Of a DNA stretch of 6,142 nucleotides, positions 1 to 5,962 are shown one piece after another. The DNA is taken from assembly GCA_016775335.1 (NCBI GenBank), contig JAEUGJ010000014.1:1-6142 (forward strand), given 5' to 3'. The stretch's first letter is position 1. Each line of letters opens with the position of its first letter. A program made the translations under genes and the position numbers. Source of the stretch: Mogibacterium sp. (GTDB taxonomy: Bacteria > Bacillota > Clostridia > Peptostreptococcales > Anaerovoracaceae). Under the pieces are notes generated by a model that worked only from the letters and a program-made list of their open reading frames with translations, was not told where the DNA came from and did not search any database.

Positions 1-237
1 ACCGCGCCGGCGTCCGGGCCGCACTTTCTCAATTTCAGGCCCGGGGGTTCGCGCACGAAAACCGAGTTCATTGGCTTTGCGGACATCCGGGCGCGAACCG
101 CGCCGGCGTCCGGGCCGCACTTTCTCAATTTCAGGCCCGGGGGTTCGCGCACGAAAACCGAGTTCATTGGCTTTGCGGACATCCGGGCGCGAACCGCGCC
201 GGCCGCCGGGCCGCCTTTTCTCAATTTCAGGCCCGGG
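1..237. repeat. Tandem array of 96-bp GC-rich palindromic repeats
   Basis: Bases 1-96 and 97-192 are identical; a third unit starts at 193 and breaks off at about 237. Inside each period is a 79-nt core (38-116, 134-212) that begins GGCCCGG and ends CCGGGCC, with a nested 9-bp stem GGTTCGCGC (46-54) and GCGCGAACC (91-99) around a 36-nt loop. Cores are joined by a 17-nt AT-richer linker. The outer arms can also pair across that linker (13-19 is not needed for the first, 110-116 with 134-140 for the next), so the array can fold in two alternative ways. The last unit carries variant bases after its bulge (205-217) and is cut short just after the left outer arm. The array probably continues left of the window. 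No transposase or CRISPR-like variable spacers are present. A 32-residue repeating reading frame exists only because 96 is divisible by 3. Function is unknown; it resembles REP/BIME-type dispersed palindromes. Confidence 0.93.
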
Positions 238-260
238 CCGTCGGGGAAAAAGTGAATACC

Positions 261-303
261 AAAAAAAGGAAAGCGCAAGTCCGTGTTTGGACTTACGCTT
301 TTT
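261..303 (-). terminator. Intrinsic terminator, probably for the operon
   Basis: The stem pairs 270-275 (AAAGCG) with 296-301 and 277-282 (AAGTCC) with 289-294, with one C/A mismatch between the two blocks and a 6-nt loop (283-288). On the minus strand the hairpin is followed by two C and then seven T (267-261), a good intrinsic terminator. On the plus strand five T (299-303) follow, so it may work weakly in that direction as well. It is the first convincing terminator downstream of the six-gene operon, about 190 bases past the last stop codon. It also lies immediately downstream of the promoter at 320-349. Confidence 0.8.
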
Positions 304-319
304 GCTACTCAACTTCGTT

Positions 320-349
320 ATTATATCACTGTAAATTTTGAAAAGTCAA
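320..349 (-). promoter_or_regulatory. Near-consensus sigma-A promoter, leftward
   Basis: Read on the minus strand: TTGACT (349-344), an 18-nt spacer, then TATAAT (325-320), preceded by TGA to give an extended -10 (TGATATAAT). Transcription should start near 313. The first thing transcribed is the terminator hairpin at 303-261, so the expected product is an RNA of about 53 nt or an attenuated leader for something left of the window. It lies in a short AT-rich island (304-360) between two blocks of repeats. Confidence 0.65.
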
Positions 350-363
350 AGATTTTTTCACAT

Positions 364-488
364 CGGGCCGCACTTTTCGGAATTCAGGCCCGGAGGTTTG
401 CGTACCGAAACCGAGTTCTTTGGCTTTGCGGGCAGGCGTACGCAAACCGCGCCGGCGCCCGGGCCGCCTTTTCCGGAATTCCGGGGCC
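364..488. repeat. Diverged copy of the palindromic repeat
   Basis: The 79-nt core at 387-465 aligns without gaps to the core at 38-116, with 66 of 79 bases identical by my count. Outer arms GGCCCGG (387-393) and CCGGGCC (459-465) are unchanged. The inner stem is longer, 11 bp: GGTTTGCGTAC (395-405) with GTACGCAAACC (438-448). Two pairs changed from C-G to T-A on both sides (399:444 and 403:440). The loop 408-431 matches the canonical loop 59-82 at 23 of 24 positions. Half-copies of the linker hairpin flank it (364-386 and 466-488); the second contains the perfect palindrome CCGGAATTCCGG (473-484). The block ends two bases before the stop codon of the last operon gene. Confidence 0.88.
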
Positions 489-489
489 T

Positions 490-1338
490 CTATCCCAGAA
501 TCCGCCGGAGCCCGTCGTAATCCCGGTCCGGGTTCTTGCGTTCCGCAATGGAAACCAGTACCTCCGAAGCCGACCGGTACAGCGCAGCTTCCGGCCCGTC
601 CCCCAGCACCGAAAGGTGCTTCCGAACCGTTTCCGAATCGCCTCGTTCCACCGGCCCTGTCAGCGCCTGCACCGGGCCGTCTTCCAGCAGGTGCTTCATA
701 TTGCTGAGAGCCAGAGGAGCCAATGCCTCCCGGGCACCTGCCTCCGTGAAACCGCAGTCCTGCAAGATGTTCAGGCCGGTATCCACCAGGGCGCACACCA
801 GGTTGCTGGAAAGGACACAGGCCGCATGATATTTTACCTTGGCATCGCCGGAAATCTCCTGCACCCTCGGACCCAGGGATTCCAGTGTTTTTTTCCAGAA
901 ATCCAAAGGGCCCGTGCCTTCGATACAGAAGAAGGCCGATCCCAGTTCCTTGTAGGACGCCCACTTGTCGCTCACCGGGAACAGGGGATGGATGGAATAT
1001 CCGGTCGCCCCCAGAGCCTCAATTCCCGGAAAGGCCTCCCCGGCGGACAGAGCCCCGCTGCAATGGCAGATTTTTTTGCCCCGGAGATCCAAGCCGCGAA
1101 GGGACGCGAAGACCTCCCCGATCGCCTTATCCGGCACGGTGAGGAAAATCGCATCGCTGGCTTCCGCCACCGCTTCGGCGCTGTCAAAACACGCGCTCCC
1201 GGTGAATTCCGCGGCCTCCAGCGCCGCCTCTCGGTGCCGATTGTAGTAGCCGGTCACCGTGAGTCCGCCCTCCCGGAAAAACTTTCCCAGAGAGACCCCC
1301 ACCTTGCCGGCCCCGATAAAACCAATTTTCATCTGCAT
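490..1338 (-). CDS. Rossmann-like and DUF2520 domain protein
   Basis: This 282-residue protein looks like an NAD(P)-binding oxidoreductase of the Rossmann plus DUF2520 family (COG5495-like), related in fold to ProC and 6-phosphogluconate or ketopantoate reductases. The N-terminus has the dinucleotide-binding loop GFIGAGKVG (residues 6-14) and a typical second strand ending in YYNR (31-34). Family-like motifs follow: SIHPLFP (115-121), KYHAACVLSSN (169-179) at the start of the helical C-terminal domain, and LTGPVERGD (226-234). Length is normal for the family. The reaction and substrate are not known from sequence. Two starts are possible: ATG at 1338, 4 nt after an AAGGGGG ribosome binding site, or ATG at 1332, 10 nt after it; the second gives the usual MKIGFIGAG opening. 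The ribosome binding site (1343-1349) overlaps the stop codon of the upstream GNAT gene, so translation is probably coupled. It is the last gene of the operon. Confidence 0.9.
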   Translation of the reverse strand: MQMKIGFIGAGKVGVSLGKFFREGGLTVTGYYNRHREAALEAAEFTGSACFDSAEAVAEASDAIFLTVPDKAIGEVFASLRGLDLRGKKICHCSGALSAGEAFPGIEALGATGYSIHPLFPVSDKWASYKELGSAFFCIEGTGPLDFWKKTLESLGPRVQEISGDAKVKYHAACVLSSNLVCALVDTGLNILQDCGFTEAGAREALAPLALSNMKHLLEDGPVQALTGPVERGDSETVRKHLSVLGDGPEAALYRSASEVLVSIAERKNPDRDYDGLRRILG

Positions 1339-1347
1339 TTTGCCCCC

Positions 1348-1872
1348 TTATCCCAGAAATTTCTCCAGGAGCACCATGTTCACATCGGTCAGGCCCTGCA
1401 GCTCCGTGGACACGATGCCCACTTCCCCGTATCCCAGCTTCCGATACAGCGTCCGAGCCACCGAATTCCATTCCAGCGTATCCAGCCGGCAGGCTTTACA
1501 GCCCGTCTTCCGTGCGTAGTCTTCATAAAAACAAACGAACGCCTTGCCGTATCCCTTTTTCGAGGCGGCCGGGGAGACCACCAGGGTATGGAGAACGCAC
1601 ACCCGATCCTCCGGCAGTTCGTGCACCCAGCGGCCTTGAGCATAGGCTTCCCCCTGGTTTTGGTTGATTATACCCGCACTCACAATCCGGCCTTCATCCT
1701 CCAGCACAAAGAGTTCGCCCCGCTCCAGGGCCCCCTCCGCGGTGGCCCGAGTCGGATAGACGCCCCGAATCCAGCCGGTCATCAATCCGCCCTTCTCTTC
1801 TTCCGTATGAATATCGTTGTAAATCTCTTCCACCGCGGAAACGTCCGCAGCGCTTGCTTTTCGGAATATCAT
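1348..1872 (-). CDS. GNAT family N-acetyltransferase
   Basis: A 174-residue single-domain acetyltransferase that should move an acetyl group from acetyl-CoA to an amine, in the cytoplasm. The fold order is complete: an N-terminal strand and helix (MIFRKASAADVSAVEEIYNDI), the central strands (about 54-70), the acetyl-CoA strand VLHTLVVSP (93-101), the pyrophosphate-binding loop SKKGYGKA (104-111), and the motif B region with LDTLEWN (130-136), ARTLYRKLGY (139-148). The R/Q that usually opens the loop is S here. The ATG at 1872 is supported by AGGAG 6 nt upstream. It begins 37 nt after the lyase gene and ends 9 nt before the DUF2520 gene. The acceptor substrate is unknown; its place behind an amino acid importer and a C-S lyase suggests an amino acid or amine derived from that pathway. 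It may also have its own promoter at about 1904-1912. Confidence 0.92.
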   Translation of the reverse strand: MIFRKASAADVSAVEEIYNDIHTEEEKGGLMTGWIRGVYPTRATAEGALERGELFVLEDEGRIVSAGIINQNQGEAYAQGRWVHELPEDRVCVLHTLVVSPAASKKGYGKAFVCFYEDYARKTGCKACRLDTLEWNSVARTLYRKLGYGEVGIVSTELQGLTDVNMVLLEKFLG

Positions 1873-1903
1873 AATTCGCTCCTATTAAATAAAAGATAAG
1901 AGC

Positions 1904-1912
1904 ATTATATCA
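1904..1912 (-). promoter_or_regulatory. Candidate internal extended -10 promoter
   Basis: On the minus strand the lyase stop codon TGA (1912-1910) runs directly into TATAAT (1909-1904), giving the same TGATATAAT extended -10 seen at 328-320. A transcript starting near 1897 would have a leader of about 25 nt before the GNAT ATG at 1872 and include its ribosome binding site. No good -35 is visible: the hexamer 17 nt upstream is GGATTT. It could give extra expression of the last two genes, but a chance match in the AT-rich gap is possible. Confidence 0.35.
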
Positions 1913-3142
1913 CAGATGAAGGGTGGAAATCCCGCGAATCAGGCCGGCCGCAATCCGCTCGGCGTTCTCCGGACTCGTGGCCAGATTCAGGCGGATGAAA
2001 TTCTTGTACGCCTCGCCGCCGAACCATTCGCCGAAATCCGGTGCCACGCCGCACCGCTGAAGGACAAAATCCTCCGCGGACAGACCTTCCGCTTCCCACG
2101 CTTCCGCATAGGCGCTCAGATCCACCCACTGAAGGTACGTCCCTTCCAGAGGCGACAGCACCGCCTTCGGCGCTCCTTCCGCCAGCCGCTCTTTCAGCCG
2201 CGCGGCGTTGTCCCGAATCAGGCCCCGCAATTCCTGAAGCCATTCCCGGCCCTGCTCGTAAGCGGCGGTATACGAAATGTAACCCAGATTGCCGCCATCC
2301 TTGATGTGGATTTTCGTGGTAAAGCGGTCGAATTTCTCCCGCAGCTCCTTCTCCGGAATGATGACAAAAGAATTCTGCATTCCCGCCAGGTTGAAGGTTT
2401 TGGAGGCGGAGGTCAGGGTGATGAGGAAGGAATCGTATTCTCCCGGTGCCCCTGCCGACGCCGCCGCCATGTTCTCTCGGAACGGATTTTCCCCGCCCCA
2501 CTCCGCTTCCTGAATCACCAGATCCTGATGGATTTCATCGGCAATGACGTAGACGCCGTGCTTCCGGCAGATGTCCAGCACCCGCTTGATTTCTTCCCGG
2601 CGCCACACTCTTCCCACCGGGTTGTGGGGGGAGCACATGATGTGCACCTTCGCCCCGGATTCCACAATTTCCCGCTCCAAAGCATCGTAGTCGACTCGGT
2701 ACCTGCCGCCCTCGTTGATCAGCGGCACCGCGCACACGGTGCGTCCCGTTTCCCGAATCGCATTTCGGAACGGGTAGTACACCGGCTCCAGAATCACCAC
2801 TCCGTCCCCCGGTTCCGTGAGAATCTCCAGCAGCCAGTAAATGCTCTGCACCACGCCCGGAGCGAAGCGGATCCATTCCTTCTTCACCTCGTATCCGTGG
2901 TACTTCTTTTCCCATTCCATAAAAGCACGATACAGATTCCCGGGTGCCCGGTAGTAGCCGTATACATTGTGGGCCACCGCCTCCGCCAAGGCTTGCTGCA
3001 CGCAGGCCGGGGATTCGATGTCCATATCCGCCACCCAGGCCGGAATCAGGTCGTCCCTCCCGAAATTTTCCGAAAGGCCGTCCCACTTTTCGCAATTGGT
3101 GCCTTTTCGTTCCGCAAATTTCAGATGTTTATATGTCGTCAT
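1910..3142 (-). CDS. malY: MalY/PatB-family PLP-dependent C-S lyase
   Basis: This 410-residue protein is a fold-type I PLP enzyme of the MalY/PatB group (cystathionine beta-lyase-like aminotransferase family). Known members cleave the C-S bond of cystathionine or S-substituted cysteines to pyruvate, ammonia and a thiol. Visible hallmarks: the opening ERKGTNCEKWD (11-21), AWVADMDIESP (35-45), VYGYY (60-64), CSPHNPVGRVW (170-180), the PLP-ring aspartate in ADEIHQD (201-207), the PLP lysine K248 in SASKTFNLAG (245-254), and the carboxylate-binding arginine R384 in NFIRLNLA (381-388). All catalytic parts appear intact and the length is near the usual 390. I chose the ATG at 3142 because AAGGAGG (3152-3158) lies 9 nt upstream; an in-frame ATG at 3151 abuts that site and is too close. 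It starts 17 nt after the ATPase-GNAT stop. MalY proteins can also act as regulators or true aminotransferases, so the activity is family-level only. Confidence 0.93.
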   Translation of the reverse strand: MTTYKHLKFAERKGTNCEKWDGLSENFGRDDLIPAWVADMDIESPACVQQALAEAVAHNVYGYYRAPGNLYRAFMEWEKKYHGYEVKKEWIRFAPGVVQSIYWLLEILTEPGDGVVILEPVYYPFRNAIRETGRTVCAVPLINEGGRYRVDYDALEREIVESGAKVHIMCSPHNPVGRVWRREEIKRVLDICRKHGVYVIADEIHQDLVIQEAEWGGENPFRENMAAASAGAPGEYDSFLITLTSASKTFNLAGMQNSFVIIPEKELREKFDRFTTKIHIKDGGNLGYISYTAAYEQGREWLQELRGLIRDNAARLKERLAEGAPKAVLSPLEGTYLQWVDLSAYAEAWEAEGLSAEDFVLQRCGVAPDFGEWFGGEAYKNFIRLNLATSPENAERIAAGLIRGISTLHL

Positions 3143-3151
3143 CCCTTTCAT

Positions 3152-3158
3152 CCTCCTT
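3152..3158 (-). promoter_or_regulatory. Ribosome binding site fixing the lyase start
   Basis: A full AAGGAGG read on the minus strand. It touches an ATG at 3151 with no spacer, but sits 9 nt before the ATG at 3142, so the second ATG is the likely start of the MalY/PatB-type gene. Confidence 0.8.
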
Positions 3159-3159
3159 C

Positions 3160-4332
3160 CTAAAAGTCGATTTTCATTACTTCCGGGAAGCAGGTTTTCT
3201 TGTACTGGCTGCAGGTCGGACAGCTGCTGGTCAGCGGGGACTCCTCGTACGGCACCGTGTCGAAACCAAGTTTCCGATAGAATCCCGGAACTCGTCCCAT
3301 CAGCCACATCCGGTGACCGTCCCGGCGCGCAATCTCTTCCATGCTTTCTTTTACCAGTTTGGTCCCAAAATCCTGCCCTCGGTATTCTTCTTCCACGGCC
3401 AGGTAGTTCAGGTGGAAGACCCCGTCGTGATGGGTGATGGTCGCCGCGCCCACCAGTTCCTTCGTATGCTTGTGGATCAGCTCCAGGCTGGTCAGGAAAC
3501 CTTCCGGCTTCGGGTCGTCTAAGGAGCACTCCAGTCCGGATTTTTTGTACAGCGGCAGAAGCTCCTTGAAGCGGTCCGTGTAGACGATCTTGTATTCGCT
3601 CCGCAGCTCCTTGCGCAGGAAGGCCACGGTTCTCGGGTTTTTCGGGTGGTCCAGAATCTCTTCCGGCGTGCCCTCCTCCACGATGTTTCCGTTTTCCATA
3701 AAAATAATTCGGTCGGACACGTCTCGAGCAAATTCCATCTCATGAGTGACGATGATCATCGTGTAATGTTCTTTTGCCAGATTTTCAATAACATCCAGCA
3801 CTTCGTTGACCCATTCCGGGTCCAGGGCGGAGGTGGGCTCGTCCAGCAGCATCACGTTGGGCTGGATGGCCATGGAACGGGCGATGGCCACCCGCTGCTG
3901 CTGGCCGCCGGACAGGGTGATCGGATACTTGTCGGAAAACTCATCCATGCCGACTCTTTTTAGGTTCGTGTGGGCGATCTCCTCCGCCTCCTTCGGCGGA
4001 ATTTTTTTGGCCGTCACCAAAGGCTCCATCACGTTGTGCAGCACGTTCTTGTTGGCAAAAAGGTTGTAGTTCTGGAAGATCATGGCGGAGTGCTTCCGCA
4101 GCTCAAAAATGTCCTTGTCCGTGTGATTCTTGGCGTCCACCGTGATATCGTCGATGGTGATGGCGCCCTCGTCCGGCACCTCCAGGTAGTTCATGCACCG
4201 AAGCAAGGTGGATTTGCCGGTTCCGGAGGGGCCGATGATGGACAGCACCTCGCCGGTGTTTACGGTGAGATTCACCTTGGACAGGACGTGAAGGTCCCCG
4301 AAGCTCTTGCTTAAATTCTCAATTTTTACCAT
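3160..4332 (-). CDS. Amino acid ABC transporter ATPase fused to a GNAT domain
   Basis: The first about 245 of 390 residues form a complete polar amino acid importer ATPase (GlnQ/TcyC type): Walker A GPSGTGKST (34-42), Q-loop Q87, signature LSGGQQQRV (140-148), Walker B MLLDEP (161-166), D-loop SALD (168-171) and switch H197. Such ATPases normally end near residue 240-250. Here the same frame continues into a GNAT-like acetyltransferase domain (about 247-390): strand FHLNYLAV (306-313), the acetyl-CoA loop YRGQDFGTKLV (317-327), and motif B-like VPGFYRKLGF (348-357). The loop has D321 where the usual R-x-x-G-x-G has its first glycine. The tail holds a cysteine cluster, C371, C374, C381, in SSCPTCSQYKKTCFPEVM. 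ATP hydrolysis should power the adjacent permease on the inner face of the membrane; the fused domain may acetylate the imported molecule, or act as a sensor if catalytically weak. The start follows GAGGTAGGG, 5 nt after the permease stop. Reading is unbroken, so I see a genuine fusion rather than two genes. Confidence 0.95.
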   Translation of the reverse strand: MVKIENLSKSFGDLHVLSKVNLTVNTGEVLSIIGPSGTGKSTLLRCMNYLEVPDEGAITIDDITVDAKNHTDKDIFELRKHSAMIFQNYNLFANKNVLHNVMEPLVTAKKIPPKEAEEIAHTNLKRVGMDEFSDKYPITLSGGQQQRVAIARSMAIQPNVMLLDEPTSALDPEWVNEVLDVIENLAKEHYTMIIVTHEMEFARDVSDRIIFMENGNIVEEGTPEEILDHPKNPRTVAFLRKELRSEYKIVYTDRFKELLPLYKKSGLECSLDDPKPEGFLTSLELIHKHTKELVGAATITHHDGVFHLNYLAVEEEYRGQDFGTKLVKESMEEIARRDGHRMWLMGRVPGFYRKLGFDTVPYEESPLTSSCPTCSQYKKTCFPEVMKIDF

Positions 4333-4337
4333 AGTCC

Positions 4338-5003
4338 CTACCTCTCATAACCAACGGCCATCTTCTGTTCCACCGTCTTCTCCACACGTTCCAGAATCAG
4401 AATGATCGCCCAATACATCAGCATCAGCACCACGTACGCCGTAAAATAATCATACGTCACGGCCGCCTTCAGCTTCGCCGCCGCCGTCATTTCCACGACG
4501 CCAACGGTGAACGCCATGGAAGTTCCTTTTACCGTATCCACCAAATTGTTGAACAGGGACGGAATCGCTACCCGGGCTGCCTGAGGCAAAATAATCCGGA
4601 ACATGGCCTGCCGAGAGGTCATTCCGTGGGCCAGTGCCGCCTCCCGCTGTCCGTCCGGAACGGAGAGCAGCGCGCCCCGTACCACTTCCTTCATATACGC
4701 CGCGGAGTTCAGCGTCAATCCGATGATGCACACCGCAAAAGGCGAGATGTCCCGCAGGGACGGAACGATGGACGGAATACCGAAATACAACAGAAACAAC
4801 TGCGGAATCAGCGGCGTCCCTCGGAAAAAGGAAACGTACACCCCGCAGATTTTATCCAACACCGGCACCTTGTTGTAATCAATCACCGCAATCAGAATCG
4901 CCAGTGCCAATGCCAGAATAAAAGAAATCGCCGTCAAGGCCAGGGTCGTCGGAATGGCTTCCGTGATCCTCAAAAAAATAGATGGTGTGGCTGCAAAATC
5001 CAT
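4338..5003 (-). CDS. Polar amino acid ABC transporter permease
   Basis: This 221-residue inner-membrane permease is of the HisM/GlnP/TcyB type. Hydrophobic segments lie at about 20-41, 55-80, 88-105, and 186-205, with a more mixed one near 145-170. The cytoplasmic EAA loop that docks on the ATPase is clear: EAALAHGMTSRQAMFRIILP (121-140), with the family's EAA, G127 and I-x-LP pattern. Other family signs are FFRGTPLIPQL (59-69) and LNSAAYMKEVVRGAL (98-112). The likely start is the ATG at 5003, because AAAGGAG (5009-5015) sits 5 nt upstream; an in-frame ATG at 5027 would add eight residues and has no such site. It pairs with the binding protein 79 nt upstream and the ATPase 5 nt downstream, giving a complete importer, probably with a permease homodimer. 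Confidence 0.96.
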   Translation of the reverse strand: MDFAATPSIFLRITEAIPTTLALTAISFILALALAILIAVIDYNKVPVLDKICGVYVSFFRGTPLIPQLFLLYFGIPSIVPSLRDISPFAVCIIGLTLNSAAYMKEVVRGALLSVPDGQREAALAHGMTSRQAMFRIILPQAARVAIPSLFNNLVDTVKGTSMAFTVGVVEMTAAAKLKAAVTYDYFTAYVVLMLMYWAIILILERVEKTVEQKMAVGYER

Positions 5004-5008
5004 ACTTT

Positions 5009-5015
5009 CTCCTTT
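5009..5015 (-). promoter_or_regulatory. Ribosome binding site fixing the permease start
   Basis: AAAGGAG on the minus strand, 5 nt before the ATG at 5003. It lies inside the longer open frame that begins at 5027, which argues against the longer start. Confidence 0.75.
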
Positions 5016-5027
5016 ACAAATGAACAA

Positions 5028-5062
5028 CAGGCTGCACAGACGCCAAAGATCCGTGCAGCTTG
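5028..5062 (-). other. Intergenic hairpin between binding protein and permease genes
   Basis: GCTGCAC (5031-5037) is the exact inverted repeat of GTGCAGC (5053-5059), with a 15-nt loop; two further pairs are possible at the base after one mismatch (5028-5029 with 5061-5062). No long T tract follows on the minus strand, so it is not a full terminator. It occupies the only sizeable gap in the importer genes (79 nt). In other binding-protein operons such hairpins protect the upstream message or lower downstream expression, so that more binding protein than membrane subunit is made. That role is an inference here. Confidence 0.6.
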
Positions 5063-5082
5063 CCCAAAAACATATTCGTATC

Positions 5083-5907
5083 TTACTTGGTGTAGGACAT
5101 CAGGGTTTCCGCGCCTTCCGGCTTCTCGGAAATGTCCTGATCGAACCACTTCTCGGAGAGCTTCTTGATCGTGCCGTCTTCTCTCATCTCGTCGATTGCC
5201 TTGGATACTTCTTCGCTCAGCGCCTTTCCTTCATCGGTGTCGGCAAACGGATACACGTTGGTTTCCAGAATGTCGGTCTTTCCAAGAATCTTCAGGTTCT
5301 TGGTTTCTTTTACCGTGAGGATGGAAGAAGTTTCCGCTCTCGGCCAGAGGTCGCAGCGGCCCATTGCCACGTCGGTGACGGACATGCCATCGTAGTAGGT
5401 CTTCTTCAGCTTGAAGCCGTACTTCTTCTCCAGCGCGTTTACGATGAGCTCGTCACTGGTGTTGGACTCGCAGGAAATGCTCATTCCGTCCTTGATGTCC
5501 TCAAAGGAGTTCAGGTCCTTGTTGTCCGCTCTGGAAATCAGGCAGTATCTGTTGTACGCATACGGAGTGGACAGGTTGTACTTCTCGGCTCTCTCCGGAG
5601 TCTCGGAAATCTGCTCTGCCACGGAGTCGATTCTTCCGTCGCCCAGCATCGTCCACATGCCGTCCCAATCCATTACCTTGAACTCGATTTTGTGACCGGT
5701 TCTCTTTCCGATTTCCTGCCACATATCGTAATCGAAGCCCTTCAGGTTGCCATCATCCTTCTTCACGATCCAGCCCGGTGTCGTCGCTTCGCATCCGATT
5801 GTCAGTGTCTTCTTGTCGGAGCTGTCGCTTCCGCCGCATCCGGTCAGTGCGAATACCATCACCAGGGTCAGGATGCATCCCATTAAAACAGTTAACTTTT
5901 TCTTCAT
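5083..5907 (-). CDS. Amino acid ABC transporter substrate-binding lipoprotein
   Basis: A 274-residue solute-binding protein of SBP family 3 (polar amino acids), closest in style to cystine/TcyA or YxeM-type proteins. The N-terminus is a lipoprotein signal: MKKK, a hydrophobic stretch (about 5-20), and the lipobox LTGC with lipid-anchored C24, followed by a Gly/Ser/Asp linker. The mature domain begins TLTIGCEATTPGW (34-46), then LKGFDYDMWQEIGKRTG (55-71), MDWDGMWTMLGDGRIDSVAEQISETPERAEKY (79-110) and STPY (113-116), all typical of the family. The C-terminal helix with DGTIKKLSEKWF (244-255) is complete. It should capture the substrate outside the membrane and deliver it to the permease encoded next. 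The ATG at 5907 follows AGGTGG with a 9-nt spacer. It is the first gene of the operon. The canonical arginine of amino acid binding that often follows the hinge is not obvious (a tryptophan and proline, WPR at 188-190, lie near there), so the ligand is uncertain; cystine or an S-modified cysteine is a guess from context. Confidence 0.95.
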   Translation of the reverse strand: MKKKLTVLMGCILTLVMVFALTGCGGSDSSDKKTLTIGCEATTPGWIVKKDDGNLKGFDYDMWQEIGKRTGHKIEFKVMDWDGMWTMLGDGRIDSVAEQISETPERAEKYNLSTPYAYNRYCLISRADNKDLNSFEDIKDGMSISCESNTSDELIVNALEKKYGFKLKKTYYDGMSVTDVAMGRCDLWPRAETSSILTVKETKNLKILGKTDILETNVYPFADTDEGKALSEEVSKAIDEMREDGTIKKLSEKWFDQDISEKPEGAETLMSYTK

Positions 5908-5962
5908 CTCTATTAACCACCTTCCAAATAGTTATGACTTATAGTTAAAAACTTTCCGACCC

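Noticed and set aside
1..237. CRISPR array
   Set aside because: The units are contiguous 96-bp identical repeats with no variable spacers, and no cas genes are present.
71..334. An 87-codon plus-strand frame with a 32-residue repeating, arginine-rich peptide
   Set aside because: It starts at TTG with no ribosome binding site and lies entirely within the tandem repeat and terminator. The periodicity follows from 96 bp being 32 codons, and the stem covariation explains the conservation better than coding does.
283..1899. A 538-codon plus-strand open frame
   Set aside because: It is antisense to the DUF2520 and GNAT genes, has no recognisable domain, and starts inside the terminator stem. Long antisense frames are expected opposite GC-rich genes.
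1916..3163. A 415-codon plus-strand open frame
   Set aside because: It is the antisense shadow of the MalY/PatB-type gene, whose catalytic motifs are all intact on the minus strand.
3143..3529. N-terminal extension of the lyase frame up to 3529
   Set aside because: The extra residues overlap the end of the ATPase-GNAT gene in another frame and resemble no domain. The ribosome binding site at 3152-3158 places the start at 3142.
4954..5886. A 310-codon plus-strand open frame
   Set aside because: It lies opposite the binding-protein gene, which has a clear lipobox and family motifs.
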